The notes under the pieces: generated by a model
The model's database searches: none
The model's input: the letters and a program-made list of their open reading frames with translations, nothing else
Told to the model about the DNA's origin: nothing
Shown: in pieces, positions 1 to 10,500 of the stretch
Position numbering within the stretch: the first letter of the stretch is position 1
How the letters are laid out: the number at the start of each line of letters is the position of its first letter
Position numbers and translations under genes: made by a program
Source of the DNA: Cyclobacterium qasimii M12-11B
Lineage (GTDB): Bacteria; Bacteroidota; Bacteroidia; Cytophagales; Cyclobacteriaceae
DNA: 60,796 nt
Assembly: GCF_000427295.1 (NCBI RefSeq)
Contig: NZ_ATNM01000105.1
Span: 1-60,796, forward strand
Direction of reading: 5' to 3'

Positions 1-854
1 CAATCGTCATCTATTCCATTGTACGGGATTTCGGTTTGGTCTGGGTTTATATTTGGATTGGTATCGTCACAATCATTTGCTACACTAAAACCATCTTCAT
101 CCAGGTCATCATCCAAGGTATTTGGATCACAGTCATCATCTATTCCATTGTAAGGGATTTCTGTTTGATCTGGGTTTACATTTTCCCTAAAATCATCACA
201 ATCAAGGTTATTGGTTGCATAATCGAAGCAGAATTCATCACATATTAAAACAGGCTCAGCACTGGCATCCCCATAGCCATCCCCATCCATGTCAGGGTAA
301 GCCACAATTTCTTCACCCCAAGTTGATCTTATTAGGTCTATGCTTCCTTGAACATAGTTTATACCATTGTACACATTTCCCAAGTGATCAGGCTTTGATA
401 AGTAATCTGATAAAGGATCGGAAAAATTAATTAAGGTCCCATCCGTTCCGGTAGCTTCTATGCTTACCTTCCAGTCAAATTTCACAAAGTCCCCAATAAT
501 TCCACATTCATCGTATAAACCGCTTTCTATTTGTATGTCCTGAATAGATGGCCCTGTTATTGGTGTTTTTAAAACCTCAATGATACCATCCTCTTTGAAG
601 AAGCTGGAATTTATGTCTTTATATGACCTGATTTTAGATCGAGAATATTCTGGACTATGGCTGTAATTTTCTATAGATACCTTAATGGAGGTCACAGTGA
701 CGCCTTCAGGGATATTAAACTCAAATGTGGGGCTGAGGCCTTCACTTAGTAAAAGTTCGTAGGGGTCTGAATTATTGATGATTCTACATTGACCAAAAGC
801 ATGCAAAGTGGAAAAGAGGAAAATTGCAGTGAAAAAATAAAAGGATTTGCGCAT
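1..854 (-). CDS. Secreted protein with MopE-like Asp-rich repeats (3' end outside window)
   Basis: The minus-strand frame is open from ATG at 854-852 to the window edge, so the C-terminus is missing. It begins with a typical signal peptide (MRKSFYFF...HAFGQ) ending near residue 22. About 180 residues without a recognised domain follow, then an Asp-rich region starting with PDMDGDGYGD. A unit containing NPDQTEIPYNGIDDDCD occurs twice, 43 residues (129 bp) apart. This pattern (DCDD...NPxxxEIPYNGIDDDCD...LDEDGF) matches the putative metal-binding MopE-type repeats common in secreted Bacteroidota and Deltaproteobacteria proteins, where acidic loops are thought to bind Ca2+ or Cu. The repeats are more alike in protein than in DNA. 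In Bacteroidota such proteins often end in a T9SS sorting domain, but that end is not visible. The specific function is unknown. Confidence 0.8.
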   Translation of the reverse strand, partial: MRKSFYFFTAIFLFSTLHAFGQCRIINNSDPYELLLSEGLSPTFEFNIPEGVTVTSIKVSIENYSHSPEYSRSKIRSYKDINSSFFKEDGIIEVLKTPITGPSIQDIQIESGLYDECGIIGDFVKFDWKVSIEATGTDGTLINFSDPLSDYLSKPDHLGNVYNGINYVQGSIDLIRSTWGEEIVAYPDMDGDGYGDASAEPVLICDEFCFDYATNNLDCDDFRENVNPDQTEIPYNGIDDDCDPNTLDDDLDEDGFSVANDCDDTNPNINPDQTEIPYNGIDDD

Positions 855-1088
855 GAATTCGGTTTATTGGGGGTGGTTATTGGAGTTTTCTTAACAAGAA
901 CCTTCTATGCACCCCTATTGAAATTGTATCGGGCAAAAATACTTCTTAATATTAATTATTTAAACTAAGTATTAATTATTTTCTATTCCTACTGAGGGTT
1001 TTAAGATTGTAAATCAATTCATTATTAGTTTTTGGAGCAGTCATTTATTATTTTACCTTTTAATTATTAGCTATTCCTAAGACCCATT

Positions 1089-3412
1089 ATGATAAATTTA
1101 TCACTACTACTTTTCTATAGTGTTTTTTCTCTGGTCGACAGCCTTCCTCAAGTGTTACCAGGCACGCGAGAGGGAATTGCCCCTGTTTCCCAAGAAGCTT
1201 TTTCCAGAGATTTATTGAATGGAGCGCACCGTTTTGTGGATTTGAAAATTGAAGAGGCCAATACAGAAAGAATGCGGGACTGGACAATTGGATTCTCTTC
1301 AAAGGAGCAAAAAGAGCGCTTTCTATCAGAAAAGCGCGATAAATTAAGGTCCATTTTAGGGATAGCAACCCAACCGGTAAAAGGTAGTAAAATTGAATTA
1401 ATAGCCAATGTTTCGGATCCCGTTGAAGTAGCAGAAACAAAAAATACACCATCTACCAGATCAAGTGGCCCGTTCTCGAAGGGATGTTTGGAGAAGGGCT
1501 TTTACTGAAGCCTAAAGTCAAGCCGAAAGGGCATGTAGTCGTCTTGCCTGATGCAGATCAACTTCCCGAACAATTGGCTGGATTGGCTCCGGGCGTAGCT
1601 GAAGGTTCCCAAATGGCCAGGCACCTGGCTGAAAATGGCTTTGAAGTCATCGTCCCAACTTTGATCAATAGGGAAGTGCTGGAAAAAGACCAATCGGCTA
1701 GGGAATGGATTTATAGACAGGCCTTTCAAATGGGCAAACACCTGATTGGTTTTGAGGTGCAGCAAGTGATGGCAATCACTCAATATTGGCAAGAACAAGG
1801 GGCTGAGAATATAGGTTTGGCAGGTTTTGGAGAAGGGGGATTGATTGCCTTGGTGGCTGCTGCCTTGGATACAAACATTGACGCAAGCCTGGTTTCTGGT
1901 TATTTTGGCCAACAGCAAGCGAAATGGGAAGATCCTATTTATCGAAATATCTGGGATTTTTCCACCCATTTTGGAGATGCTGAATTGGCCGCTATGGTGG
2001 CGCCAAGAAGCCTGGTGATTGAGCACAGCCAACTGTCGGAAGAAGTCATTCTTCCTACCCAAAAACCTAAGAAGTATGATCCCTTTAGTTATTCAGGATA
2101 CAAAGGGGCCCTTAAACAAACAGATTTCAAGACATTACAGGAAGCGTTTAATCGAATATCCCTTATTGAGAAAAATGCCAGGGATAGTAGGGTATTGGTG
2201 ACAGGACCAAACAGTACTTCCATTGCTTTCGGATCAATGAATGGGCTTAACAGCCTTTTAGGTTTTATGGGAATAGAGGGGAACCTTGACCTTTCCGGTG
2301 ATAAGCCAATTGACCAAAGAAAAGACTTTAACCCCAAGGAGAGACAGCTTAGGATTAGAAATGGGATGGAAGCATACGTTCAACAGCTGATGCACTTATC
2401 TCCAGCTACCAGAAATGAGTTTTACCTGCATCAAGTGATGCCCAACTGGGCAAATAAAGAGTGGAGTACCAAAAGCTATCACCCTTATGTAAAACCGGAT
2501 CAATTTATAAAAGAGAGCCAGAAGTACAGAGAATATTTCAAAGATGAAGTGATCGGAAGCTTTTCCGATGATTTATTGCCGGGAAATCCAAGCAGTATTC
2601 AGGTATATGAAAATGAAAAGTGGAAAGGATATTCCATAGCCTTGGATATTTTTCCAGAATTTGGAGGTGGAGGGATACTATTGTTGCCTAAGGACCTTAG
2701 CAAAGGTGAGCAGCGTCCGGTAGTAGTGGTGCAACATGGTAGAAATGGCGTGCCTGAAATTGTGATAGAAGGGCTTACAAGCTATAATAATATGGCAGCA
2801 AAACTGGCAGAGGAAGGATTCGTAGTGTTTGTCCCTTATGGTTTGTTTTCTGGAGAAGACAGGTATCGCTGGCTGGATAGAAAAGCCAATACCATTGGAA
2901 AGACACTGTTCTCTTTTGTTTTGGCCCAACATGAACAATATTTGGAATTTCTTGGAGGTTTGCCTTTTGTGGACAAAAACCGCATTGCATTTTATGGTAA
3001 AAGTTACGGGGGCGAAACAGCCATGAGAATTCCATCCATACTGGAAGGCTATGCCCTCTCCATATGTTCCGCAGATTTTGGAGATTGGACGAGGAAGGTC
3101 GCCGATACCTCTTTTTATAACAGCTTTATGCATACCATAGAGTGGGAAATGCCCTACTTCAATATGGGCAATACTTTCAGTTATGCAGAAATGGCATATT
3201 TGATATTTCCCAGACCATTTATGGTAGAGCGGGGCAGACATGACCTTGTTCAGCCGGATGAATGGGTAGCTTATGAATACGAAAAAGTCAGGTCCCTTTA
3301 CACTCAGTTTGGCAAAGGGGATAATACCAACATCGAATATTTCAATGGAGGTCATGCTTCGCGAAACAAGGGCGTGTTTGATTTTCTTCACCAGCACTTG
3401 AACTGGCCTTAA
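1089..3412 (+). CDS. Secreted tandem alpha/beta-hydrolase (dienelactone hydrolase/acetyl xylan esterase type), frameshifted
   Basis: ATG at 1089 opens a hydrophobic signal peptide (MINLSLLLFYSVFSLVDS). The frame breaks in the six-A run at 1439-1444. Adding one A joins it to the downstream frame (codons reading KYTIYQIKWPVLEGMFGEG), giving about 774 residues. There are two alpha/beta-hydrolase halves. The first (corrected residues ~140-330) has the elbow GFGEG in place of GxSxG, so it lacks the nucleophile. The second has GKSYGG (Ser ~639), an HDLVQPDEW acid loop and a FNGGHASR histidine loop, a complete triad. Similar architecture is annotated as acetyl xylan esterase or prolyl-oligopeptidase-like hydrolase. 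A periplasmic or extracellular esterase role, perhaps in polysaccharide deacetylation, is inferred. Compare the paralogue at 51172-53181. Confidence 0.8.
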
Positions 3413-3440
3413 TTAACCATTGGTTTTATTTTATCTACTT

Positions 3441-4925
3441 ATGCAAAAAATAATATCGGGAAGTCAAGTTAAGGAACTTGATAAATTGTATGTACAAGTA
3501 TCGGGCATTACCCCTTATCAATTAATGGAAAGGGCTGCAAATGAATTTTGTCATTGGTTTACAGCTAATTTTAAAAAAGACAAGACCATAAATGTTTACT
3601 GTGGCACTGGTAATAATGGAGGAGATGGCTTGGCCATTGCCCGGTTGTTGGCAGATCAAGGTTATTTCGTAAATGTCGCGACAATAGGTAATCGTGAAAA
3701 AGGGTCAACCGATTTTATAAAGAATCTCAAAGTCCTACCATCAAGCATCCCGATAAGCAATTGGCGAGATTTAAAACCCTCAGAAATAATTATAGATGCC
3801 ATTTTTGGTGTAGGGATTAATAGGCCCCTTGAGGGTGAGTACCTTGAATTGATTCGAAGACTCAATGAAGAAAATGGCGTGAAGATCAGTGTAGACCTTC
3901 CTTCTGGCCTTCCTTCAGATACCCCGGCTGACGGAGAGGTGTTTCATGCAGCTCATACTGTGAGTTTTCAGTTTCCCAAGTTGTCCTTACTTTTCCCAGA
4001 ACATGCGAAGTATGTCGGTCAATTGCTGGTTAAAGACATTGGAATGGAGCAAAAACACTTTGATGCTTTCCCTTCCGAGCAATACTTTTTTTCGGGAGAA
4101 TCGCTTGCTGCTTACCATAAGAAATTTCATGTCTTTAGTCATAAAGGAGATTTTGGGCGAATAATTTTAGCAGGAGGAAGCTATGGTAAAATGGGTTCCA
4201 TTTGTCTTAGCACTAAGGCCTCTTTGCGTACTGGGTCAGGACTTGTTTTTTGTAAAATTCCAGGTTGTGGTGTGAACATTGTTCAAACTACCATTCCCGA
4301 GGCCATGGTATTGGCTCCTTCTTTGGAAATGGATATTGACACAAATATCGAGTTAACTGGCATAGATGCCATAGGCGTTGGTCCTGGCTTGGGCAAAGGA
4401 GAAAATGCGCAAAAGCTTGTACATTATATTCTTGAAAACTATGCAGGTCCGACGGTTTTGGATGCAGATGCCATTAATATTTTGGGTGAGCATAGCGATT
4501 GGCTCCCTTTATTACATGCGAATGTGGTTCTAACGCCTCATTTAAAAGAGTTTGAACGGCTAATAGGCGAGAGATCAGACAATCACCTACAGCGCATTAA
4601 ATTGGCCAAAGCATTTTGTATGGAACACAAATGTTGTTTGGTTTTAAAAGGAGCATTTAGCCTGATTAGTTTCCCGGATGGAAGTCAGGTCTTCAATAAT
4701 TCCGGAACGGTTTATATGGCTACTGGCGGATCAGGGGATGTGCTTACAGGTATGCTTACCTCCTTTTTAGGACAAGGCTACACTATGAAAAATGCAGCCA
4801 TTTGTGCGGTCTTTCACCACGGAGATGCCGGAGAGCTAGCAGGAGATAAGTTACGAAGGGGGACTTTGGCTTCGGATATTGTTGAAAATATTCCCCAGAG
4901 TTTCCTGGCTTGGGACATTGAGTAA
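3441..4925 (+). CDS. nnr: Bifunctional NAD(P)H-hydrate repair enzyme (epimerase + ADP-dependent dehydratase)
   Basis: The protein repairs hydrated NADH and NADPH. The N-terminal YjeF domain (to ~residue 215) epimerises R- and S-NAD(P)HX. The C-terminal ribokinase-like domain dehydrates S-NAD(P)HX using ADP. Visible motifs are GTGNNGGDGLA near residue 57 (epimerase phosphate-binding loop), VDLPSGLPSDTP, and in the C half GVGPGLGKG, LDADAIN and ATGGSGDVLTG, the catalytic GxGD region. Length (494 aa) is normal for the fused enzyme. I chose ATG 3441 because an upstream in-frame GTG/ATG region (3420) would add a hydrophobic stretch not expected in a cytoplasmic enzyme. It lies 28 bp after the hydrolase and converges on rnhB. 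Confidence 0.93.
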   Translation: MQKIISGSQVKELDKLYVQVSGITPYQLMERAANEFCHWFTANFKKDKTINVYCGTGNNGGDGLAIARLLADQGYFVNVATIGNREKGSTDFIKNLKVLPSSIPISNWRDLKPSEIIIDAIFGVGINRPLEGEYLELIRRLNEENGVKISVDLPSGLPSDTPADGEVFHAAHTVSFQFPKLSLLFPEHAKYVGQLLVKDIGMEQKHFDAFPSEQYFFSGESLAAYHKKFHVFSHKGDFGRIILAGGSYGKMGSICLSTKASLRTGSGLVFCKIPGCGVNIVQTTIPEAMVLAPSLEMDIDTNIELTGIDAIGVGPGLGKGENAQKLVHYILENYAGPTVLDADAINILGEHSDWLPLLHANVVLTPHLKEFERLIGERSDNHLQRIKLAKAFCMEHKCCLVLKGAFSLISFPDGSQVFNNSGTVYMATGGSGDVLTGMLTSFLGQGYTMKNAAICAVFHHGDAGELAGDKLRRGTLASDIVENIPQSFLAWDIE

Positions 4926-4939
4926 AACCCTAATTGGTT

Positions 4940-5521
4940 TTACTCTGGCAATAAACGGAATGATTTTCTATGGTGTGGGCTTGCTCCAAATTCCTTGATT
5001 CCCAATCGGTGGATTTTTGTAGGATAGCCTACGTTTCTCTCCCATCCGTAGGCGGGATATTCTATTGCAAGATTGGCCATTAATTCATCCCTGTAGGTTT
5101 TTGCCAGGATGGAGGCAGCCGCTATGCTGGCATATTTTCCATCTCCCTTAATGATACACTCATAAGGTATGTCATAAACTGGATTGAATCTGTTGCCATC
5201 TATCAATAAGAACTCAGGTTTGACTTTTAATGCATCAATGGCCCGGTTCATTGCCAGAAAGGATGCATTTAAAATATTGATTTCGTCAATTTCTTCTACA
5301 GTTGCACTGCCAATGGCCCAGGCCAAAGCATTGGTTTTTATTTCTTCGGTAAGCCTCTCCCGGTTGCCTTTCGTCAATTTCTTTGAATCATTGATCCATT
5401 CATTGGCGTAGTCGGCGGGTAAGATTACAGCAGCGGCCGTTACCGGGCCACTAAGACAACCTCTGCCCACCTCATCACAACCAGCCTCTAATCTATTAGG
5501 AACTAAATTCGGTAGCAGCAT
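4940..5521 (-). CDS. rnhB: Ribonuclease HII
   Basis: Cleaves the RNA strand of RNA-DNA hybrids and starts ribonucleotide excision repair. At 193 aa it has the usual size. The RNase HII signature is present: CDEVGRGCLSGPV (catalytic DE), INDSKKLT, LLIDGN with the third acidic residue, and SIAAASILAKTYRDE. The C-terminal NVGYPTKIHRLGIKEFGASPHHRKSF is typical of the family. The start ATG overlaps the 3' end of the upstream glucosidase gene by 26 bp, suggesting co-transcription and translational coupling although the functions are unrelated. Confidence 0.96.
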   Translation of the reverse strand: MLLPNLVPNRLEAGCDEVGRGCLSGPVTAAAVILPADYANEWINDSKKLTKGNRERLTEEIKTNALAWAIGSATVEEIDEINILNASFLAMNRAIDALKVKPEFLLIDGNRFNPVYDIPYECIIKGDGKYASIAAASILAKTYRDELMANLAIEYPAYGWERNVGYPTKIHRLGIKEFGASPHHRKSFRLLPE

Positions 5522-8168
5522 TGGGGTAATATTCTTGTTCTTTATGGTATTTATGAATCAATTCAGCAACCAAGCCTGTCCAACCTGTTTGATGCGAGGC
5601 ACCTAATCCACGGCCATTGTCTCCATGGAAGTACTCGTAAAAAAGGATCAGATCCTGGAAATGCGGGTCTTTTTGCATTTTTTCATTGTCTGCATAGATG
5701 GGGCGGTTTCCATCTTGATCTTTCATAAAGATATTGATCAGCCTGAGAGATAGTTCCTTAGCAATAAGGTCTAAAGTGATGTATTTACCTGAACCTGTAG
5801 GGTACTCGATCGAGAATGTACCCCCATAGTAGTAATCAAATTTCTTCAATGATTCAATAATCAAATAATTGATAGGGAACCATATAGGACCACGCCAATT
5901 GCTATTTCCTCCAAACATCGTTGTCTCAGATTCGCCTGGCGCATAACTGATCGAGAATTTATTGCCATTGATTTGAACAGAGTAAGGGTGTTCTAAATGG
6001 TCTTTGGAAAGTGACCTAATCCCAAACTCAGATAGAAATTCCTTTTCATCAAGCATTTTGTTAAGAATACTTTTCATGCGATGACCCCTCAACAATGAGA
6101 AAAGCCTTCTTTTATCACGACCCGGATGAATCCAGTTGGATACCAGGGCGGCTAATTTCGGTTTTTCTTTAAAGAAAAAGTCCAGTCTCTTTTTAAATTC
6201 TGGAAGGTCATCAAATAATTCTTCCCGAATGGGCTCCACGGCAAACATTGGAATAATGCCAACTATGGATTTTACTTTCATAAGCTTGGGCTCTTCTCCA
6301 GAAAGATGGAGTACATCATAAAAGAAATTGTCCTTATCGTCCCAAAGACTGATGTTATCTTTAGAAATGTTGCTCATGGCACCTGCGATGTTCAGAAAGT
6401 GCTCCAGAAACTTGGTGGCTGTATGTTGGTATACTTTATTGAACACACATAGATCCAGGGAGATCCTTAACATATTGAGGCTAAACATGGCCATCCATGA
6501 AGTAGCATCCGCCTGTTCTAGTTTGCCAAAAAACTTATCTACATGGCTTCTGTCAAAAACACTGATATTATCAAGGCCAAGAAATCCTCCTTCAAAGATA
6601 TTCTTGCCTTCCATATCTTTTTGGTTGACCCACCAGGTGAAATTTAGCAGCAATTTATGAAAAGCTCGTTCAAGAAATTCCTGGTCTCCGACCTTATCCT
6701 TGTTGTTTTTTCTGTCTATCTGATAAACCCGCTGTACTGCCCAGGCATGGACAGGAGGGTTGACATCATTGAAATTCCATTCATAGGCAGGCATCTGTCC
6801 GTTGGGGTGCATGTACCAATCATTCAACAAGACAAGCAATTGGTCCTTGGCAAAATCAGGGTCCAATCGGGCAAGAGGAATGGTGTGGAAAGCTAGGTCC
6901 CAAGCCGCATACCAGGGGTATTCCCATTTGTCCGGCATGGAAATAACGTCGTAATTCTGTAGGTGGCGCCAATTGCTATTCCTGCCATTTTTTCTTTCTT
7001 CAGGGGGCAAGTACCTTCCTGAATCACCTTCCAGCCAACGCTCCACATTGTAATAATAAAATTGTTTGGTCCATAACATGCCTGCATAAGCTTGCCTTTG
7101 GATCAATCGCATTTCATCGTCCTTTACCCTCTCCTGAAGGACGCCGTAAAAAGAATTCGTATCCTCTATTCGATTTTGAAGGATACTTTCAGCGTTTTCA
7201 ATAGGTTCTTCTGTTTGCAATTTTTGCATTCTGAAAACGACCTCAGATTGGCCACCAGCTGGAATTGTCAAGTTGTAAATTGCAGCTGCTTTAGTACCCG
7301 TATTTTTTGGATTCAGATGCTGTTCTTCTCCCTTGATTACATAATCATTGATAGCATCTTTGAGGTATTTTTTTTGATTGCCTATGTGATATAAACGCTC
7401 TCTATTGGTTTCATTGTCACAAAATTTTAGCTCAGGATTTCCTTTAAAGTTAAAAGTGTAGTTACCTGATTTAGGAGAATAGGCTTTAATTTTATTTTGC
7501 CCATTTTTCCTCATGGTAGGGATAAATGGTTCGTCACCTGTAAACCAGGTTTTTCTAAACCAGATGGTGGGCATAACACATAAGGTAGCTTCTTCAGTAC
7601 CCCTGTTGTGGATGGTGGCTTTACACACAATGTCTTCGACATCTTCTTTGGCGTACTCCAAATAAATGTCAAAATAGGCATTGTTATCAAAGATCCCCGT
7701 ATCTAGTATTTCGTATTCTTTATCGGTTTTACTTCTTCTTTGATTTTCATCCAACAATTCCTGATAGGGAAATTTGCTCTGTGGGTATTTGTAGAGCATT
7801 TTCATGTAACTATGGGAAGGAGAGGAGTCCAGGTAATAATAGAGCTCTTTCACGTCTTCTCCATGATTTCCCTGATTCCCAGTAAGGCCGTACAACCTTT
7901 CTTTGATCATTTCATCCTTGCCATTCCAAAATGCCCATGAAATGCATAGTTTTTGTTTGTTATCGCTTATTCCTCCAATGCCTTCTTCACCCCATCTATA
8001 GGCTTTACTTCTAGCGTCGTCATGGGTAACATTTTCCCAAGCTGATCCATCAGGGCTATAGTCTTCTCTAACAGTACCCCATTGCCTTTCAGTAAGGTAA
8101 GGGCCCCATTTCTTCCAATGCCGGATTTTCTCCCGGTCTTCCTTCAATCGCTTTAACTCTATATTCAT
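5496..8168 (-). CDS. GH63-type glucosidase (MGH1-like, six-hairpin glycosidase)
   Basis: An 890-residue protein without signal peptide, therefore probably cytoplasmic. The N-terminus (MNIELKRL...WGTVREDYSPDG) and the (alpha/alpha)6 barrel region from ~400 on, with KWEYPWYAAWDLAFH, GQMPAYEWNFNDVNPP, FEGGFLGLDNISVFDR and GNSNWRGPIWFPINYL, match the bacterial branch of mannosyl-oligosaccharide glucosidase-like proteins (GH63/MGH1-like). Acidic residues in WDLAFH and EWNFND are the likely catalytic region. In related organisms the gene often sits near trehalose or glycogen metabolism; here its neighbours (rnhB, glycosyltransferase) give no hint of substrate. The substrate is unknown; alpha-glucosides or glucosyl- and mannosylglycerate-like solutes are possible. 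Confidence 0.82.
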   Translation of the reverse strand: MNIELKRLKEDREKIRHWKKWGPYLTERQWGTVREDYSPDGSAWENVTHDDARSKAYRWGEEGIGGISDNKQKLCISWAFWNGKDEMIKERLYGLTGNQGNHGEDVKELYYYLDSSPSHSYMKMLYKYPQSKFPYQELLDENQRRSKTDKEYEILDTGIFDNNAYFDIYLEYAKEDVEDIVCKATIHNRGTEEATLCVMPTIWFRKTWFTGDEPFIPTMRKNGQNKIKAYSPKSGNYTFNFKGNPELKFCDNETNRERLYHIGNQKKYLKDAINDYVIKGEEQHLNPKNTGTKAAAIYNLTIPAGGQSEVVFRMQKLQTEEPIENAESILQNRIEDTNSFYGVLQERVKDDEMRLIQRQAYAGMLWTKQFYYYNVERWLEGDSGRYLPPEERKNGRNSNWRHLQNYDVISMPDKWEYPWYAAWDLAFHTIPLARLDPDFAKDQLLVLLNDWYMHPNGQMPAYEWNFNDVNPPVHAWAVQRVYQIDRKNNKDKVGDQEFLERAFHKLLLNFTWWVNQKDMEGKNIFEGGFLGLDNISVFDRSHVDKFFGKLEQADATSWMAMFSLNMLRISLDLCVFNKVYQHTATKFLEHFLNIAGAMSNISKDNISLWDDKDNFFYDVLHLSGEEPKLMKVKSIVGIIPMFAVEPIREELFDDLPEFKKRLDFFFKEKPKLAALVSNWIHPGRDKRRLFSLLRGHRMKSILNKMLDEKEFLSEFGIRSLSKDHLEHPYSVQINGNKFSISYAPGESETTMFGGNSNWRGPIWFPINYLIIESLKKFDYYYGGTFSIEYPTGSGKYITLDLIAKELSLRLINIFMKDQDGNRPIYADNEKMQKDPHFQDLILFYEYFHGDNGRGLGASHQTGWTGLVAELIHKYHKEQEYYPNAATEFSS

Positions 8169-8397
8169 AGATAGTTCGCACCAAATTAATAAAGAGCGAA
8201 TTTAAACTATTTAGATTTCTTTTTGCCAAAATTCCCTAGTTGTATTTTGCTTTTTTTTTGTGCCCCTTATTTTTTTAAGGCGTGGAGGCTAATAGAATTA
8301 GGGTTAAAAAGACACGGTCTAATTAAATTTTCTGTCTAAAATGAGGCTTAGGTGGTTTCCTAGACAGTGTTGTAAGGAAAAGACAGCGGAAATAAAG

Positions 8398-9516
8398 TCA
8401 ATAAGCAGCCACTTTTTCTTCGGGAGAAATTTCATTCACCATTTCAAAAACATGTTTTTCCAGTGAGTTTTGCCATTCCTTAAAACTGGGGCTTTTGTGC
8501 TGAGTATCGTTTAGACTGCCCATATATTGTATTAAAACCTTAAGATCAAAGGTCTTAGATGCTATTCCGGCTCCAGCTTTTTGTGCATCCAAGGCATTGC
8601 AGTGTTGCTCATATTGCCCTTTTACAGGAACCATAAGAATGGGTTTTCCGAGGTACATGGCCTCTCCAATAGATTCAAAACCAGCTGTAGTGAGGAAGCC
8701 TTGGCATGTTGCCATCTTCTCAATAAAAAGTCCTTCATTAATTTGGTGAAAAACAAGATTAGGAAGGGCTTGATAGGGATCTGAGACGTCTGAATTATCC
8801 CAAAATGCCTGAATATTTGATTCCGGATTTTCCTTTGCTGACTGAACCAATTCCTGCGCATATCCAGGGTTTACGACATAGGCGAGGTAAAAATCTTTTT
8901 CTCCTATTGCCATGGTTTTTATCGCTTCCTTAACCAGTGGTGGCCATACCTTCAATCCGGTCTTTTTATTGATTGTACCTGGTTGCCACAAGGACAAAGC
9001 AATTTTCATTGCAGCGCCATGACAAGTGATTTTAGTATTTAACTTAAATAAAAACCTGTTGATTTTGCCTTGACTGTGAAAAATAAAATCAGGGTGAAAT
9101 GCGAGATATTGATGTCCTATCGCTATAAATTTGGCTTTCGGTCTATAAACACAATTGTATAGTCCACCCAAAATATCATAAAAGTTAATGATTCCATCAG
9201 GTTGGTGACACCTGACTTGATGGTCTATTTGCTTTAAGGTGCGGAAAAAACGGGGAGATTTTTTTAAATTTCCAAAAATCGTTGCGCTCAACCTGATTGA
9301 TTTATTTTCCTTGTCTGTAATAAAGTTTGGGCTAGGAAAGCTATAAACAGGACAATGAAATGATGCTAGAAAATACGAGGGGATTTTTCTCCTTTTGCTT
9401 GTTCCCAAAATAACAGCAACAATGGAGTGTCCCTGTTTTTCCAAAACATCTTTTAAAACCTGCGCCTGGGTCATGTGCCCCCTGCCTTCTCCCTGAACAA
9501 TAAACAAAAATTTCAT
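8398..9516 (-). CDS. Glycosyltransferase, GT-B fold (MurG/GT28-like)
   Basis: A 372-aa cytoplasmic protein. It starts MKFLFIVQGEGRGHMTQA, whose GxGRGHxxQ segment is the N-terminal GT-B motif of MurG/UGT-like enzymes. The C-half contains TTAGFESIGEAMYLGKPILMVPVKGQYEQ, the sugar-nucleotide binding region of the GT28/UGT family. Only 8 bp separate it from the LpxH-like phosphoesterase upstream, and this pairing recurs in Bacteroidota, which suggests a joint role in envelope glycolipid metabolism. Donor and acceptor cannot be told from sequence. Confidence 0.82.
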   Translation of the reverse strand: MKFLFIVQGEGRGHMTQAQVLKDVLEKQGHSIVAVILGTSKRRKIPSYFLASFHCPVYSFPSPNFITDKENKSIRLSATIFGNLKKSPRFFRTLKQIDHQVRCHQPDGIINFYDILGGLYNCVYRPKAKFIAIGHQYLAFHPDFIFHSQGKINRFLFKLNTKITCHGAAMKIALSLWQPGTINKKTGLKVWPPLVKEAIKTMAIGEKDFYLAYVVNPGYAQELVQSAKENPESNIQAFWDNSDVSDPYQALPNLVFHQINEGLFIEKMATCQGFLTTAGFESIGEAMYLGKPILMVPVKGQYEQHCNALDAQKAGAGIASKTFDLKVLIQYMGSLNDTQHKSPSFKEWQNSLEKHVFEMVNEISPEEKVAAY

Positions 9517-9524
9517 TCTTGCCT

Positions 9525-10373
9525 TTAATAGAATTTCTTGGCCTGATTCACAGGGATGTCTTTCATTTTTACAACCTTATTATTGTTCAATTGGCTAAAA
9601 TCCAACTCATTATAGTATATGAGCTGCCAATTCCCCTCATGGTCCTCAGCAAGGGCACTCAATGTTTCTACCCAATCACCCGAGTTATAATAGTCAATCC
9701 CATCTATGTTTCTTATCTCCGCTTTGTGGATGTGACCACAGATGATGCCATCGCAATTTTTAGATTTAGCAATTTTACATAGCTCTTTTTCAAAATCATC
9801 GATATAAGTCACCGCTGATTTAACCTTAGATTTTACGTATTGAGAGAGCGAAAAATAGGGGAGTCCTTTTTTGCGGCGATACAAGTTAACTTGTGTATTG
9901 ACCCATAGTAAGAAGGTATAACCTATGTCACCAAGATAGGCGATCCAACGAAGGTTGGTTGTGATATTGTCAAAAACATCTCCATGGGTGATAAAATACC
10001 TTCGTCCATGACTTTCGTATATCATGTCCTTGAGGATTGAAAGTCGACCTATTTCCAGAGGCAGTATTTGATCCAAAAAATCATCATGATTGCCTCTCAA
10101 GTAGAATACTCGCGTCCTGTTAGAGTCCACCATTTTCAATATCCTATTGAATACCCTGGTGTGTTTTCGCTTCCAACTGCCTGATTTTTTCAGTTGCCAT
10201 CCGTCAATTATATCACCATTAAGGATCAGGTTTTCGCAATGGTATTGCTTCAAAAACCTGACCACTTCTTTTGCTTTGGACCCTTTGGTTCCAAGGTGGA
10301 TGTCGGAAAGAATAATTGTTTTAAAATCTGTTTCCAAAATGAATCTGTTTTGGAAGCAATTTAAGAATGGCAA
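9525..10373 (-). CDS. LpxH-like metallophosphoesterase (UDP-2,3-diacylglucosamine diphosphatase family)
   Basis: A 282-aa calcineurin-like phosphoesterase with all metal-binding blocks in order: LSDIHLG (DxH), NGDIIDGW (GDxxD), LRGNHDDF (GNHD), THGD and CGHIHKAEI (GHxH). The arrangement matches the UDP-2,3-diacylglucosamine diphosphatase family, although a second and more canonical LpxH lies at 15.3-16.1 kb, so this copy may act on another phospholipid or nucleotide-lipid. It lacks a signal peptide and has a hydrophobic patch mid-protein (GDIGYTFLLWV), consistent with peripheral membrane binding. It is co-oriented with the glycosyltransferase just downstream. Confidence 0.85.
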   Translation of the reverse strand: MPFLNCFQNRFILETDFKTIILSDIHLGTKGSKAKEVVRFLKQYHCENLILNGDIIDGWQLKKSGSWKRKHTRVFNRILKMVDSNRTRVFYLRGNHDDFLDQILPLEIGRLSILKDMIYESHGRRYFITHGDVFDNITTNLRWIAYLGDIGYTFLLWVNTQVNLYRRKKGLPYFSLSQYVKSKVKSAVTYIDDFEKELCKIAKSKNCDGIICGHIHKAEIRNIDGIDYYNSGDWVETLSALAEDHEGNWQLIYYNELDFSQLNNNKVVKMKDIPVNQAKKFY

Positions 10374-10500
10374 ATGAACTGGTAATGAATTACTTATTGT
10401 ATAAATGCTAACTTAATAGCCTTTTCATCCTGTTATGTGAACAAATTGTTAATTAGGGGTCTAGGGATTCAATAAGGCAACTTAATCAGGTTTAAGCAAT

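Noticed and set aside
36-430. Two plus-strand open frames (70 and 71 codons)
   Set aside because: They are antisense to the MopE-like repeat gene, and their composition follows from the complement of the Asp-rich repeats.
2678-3397. 239-codon minus-strand frame
   Set aside because: Antisense to the second hydrolase domain, which carries a complete catalytic triad in the plus frame.
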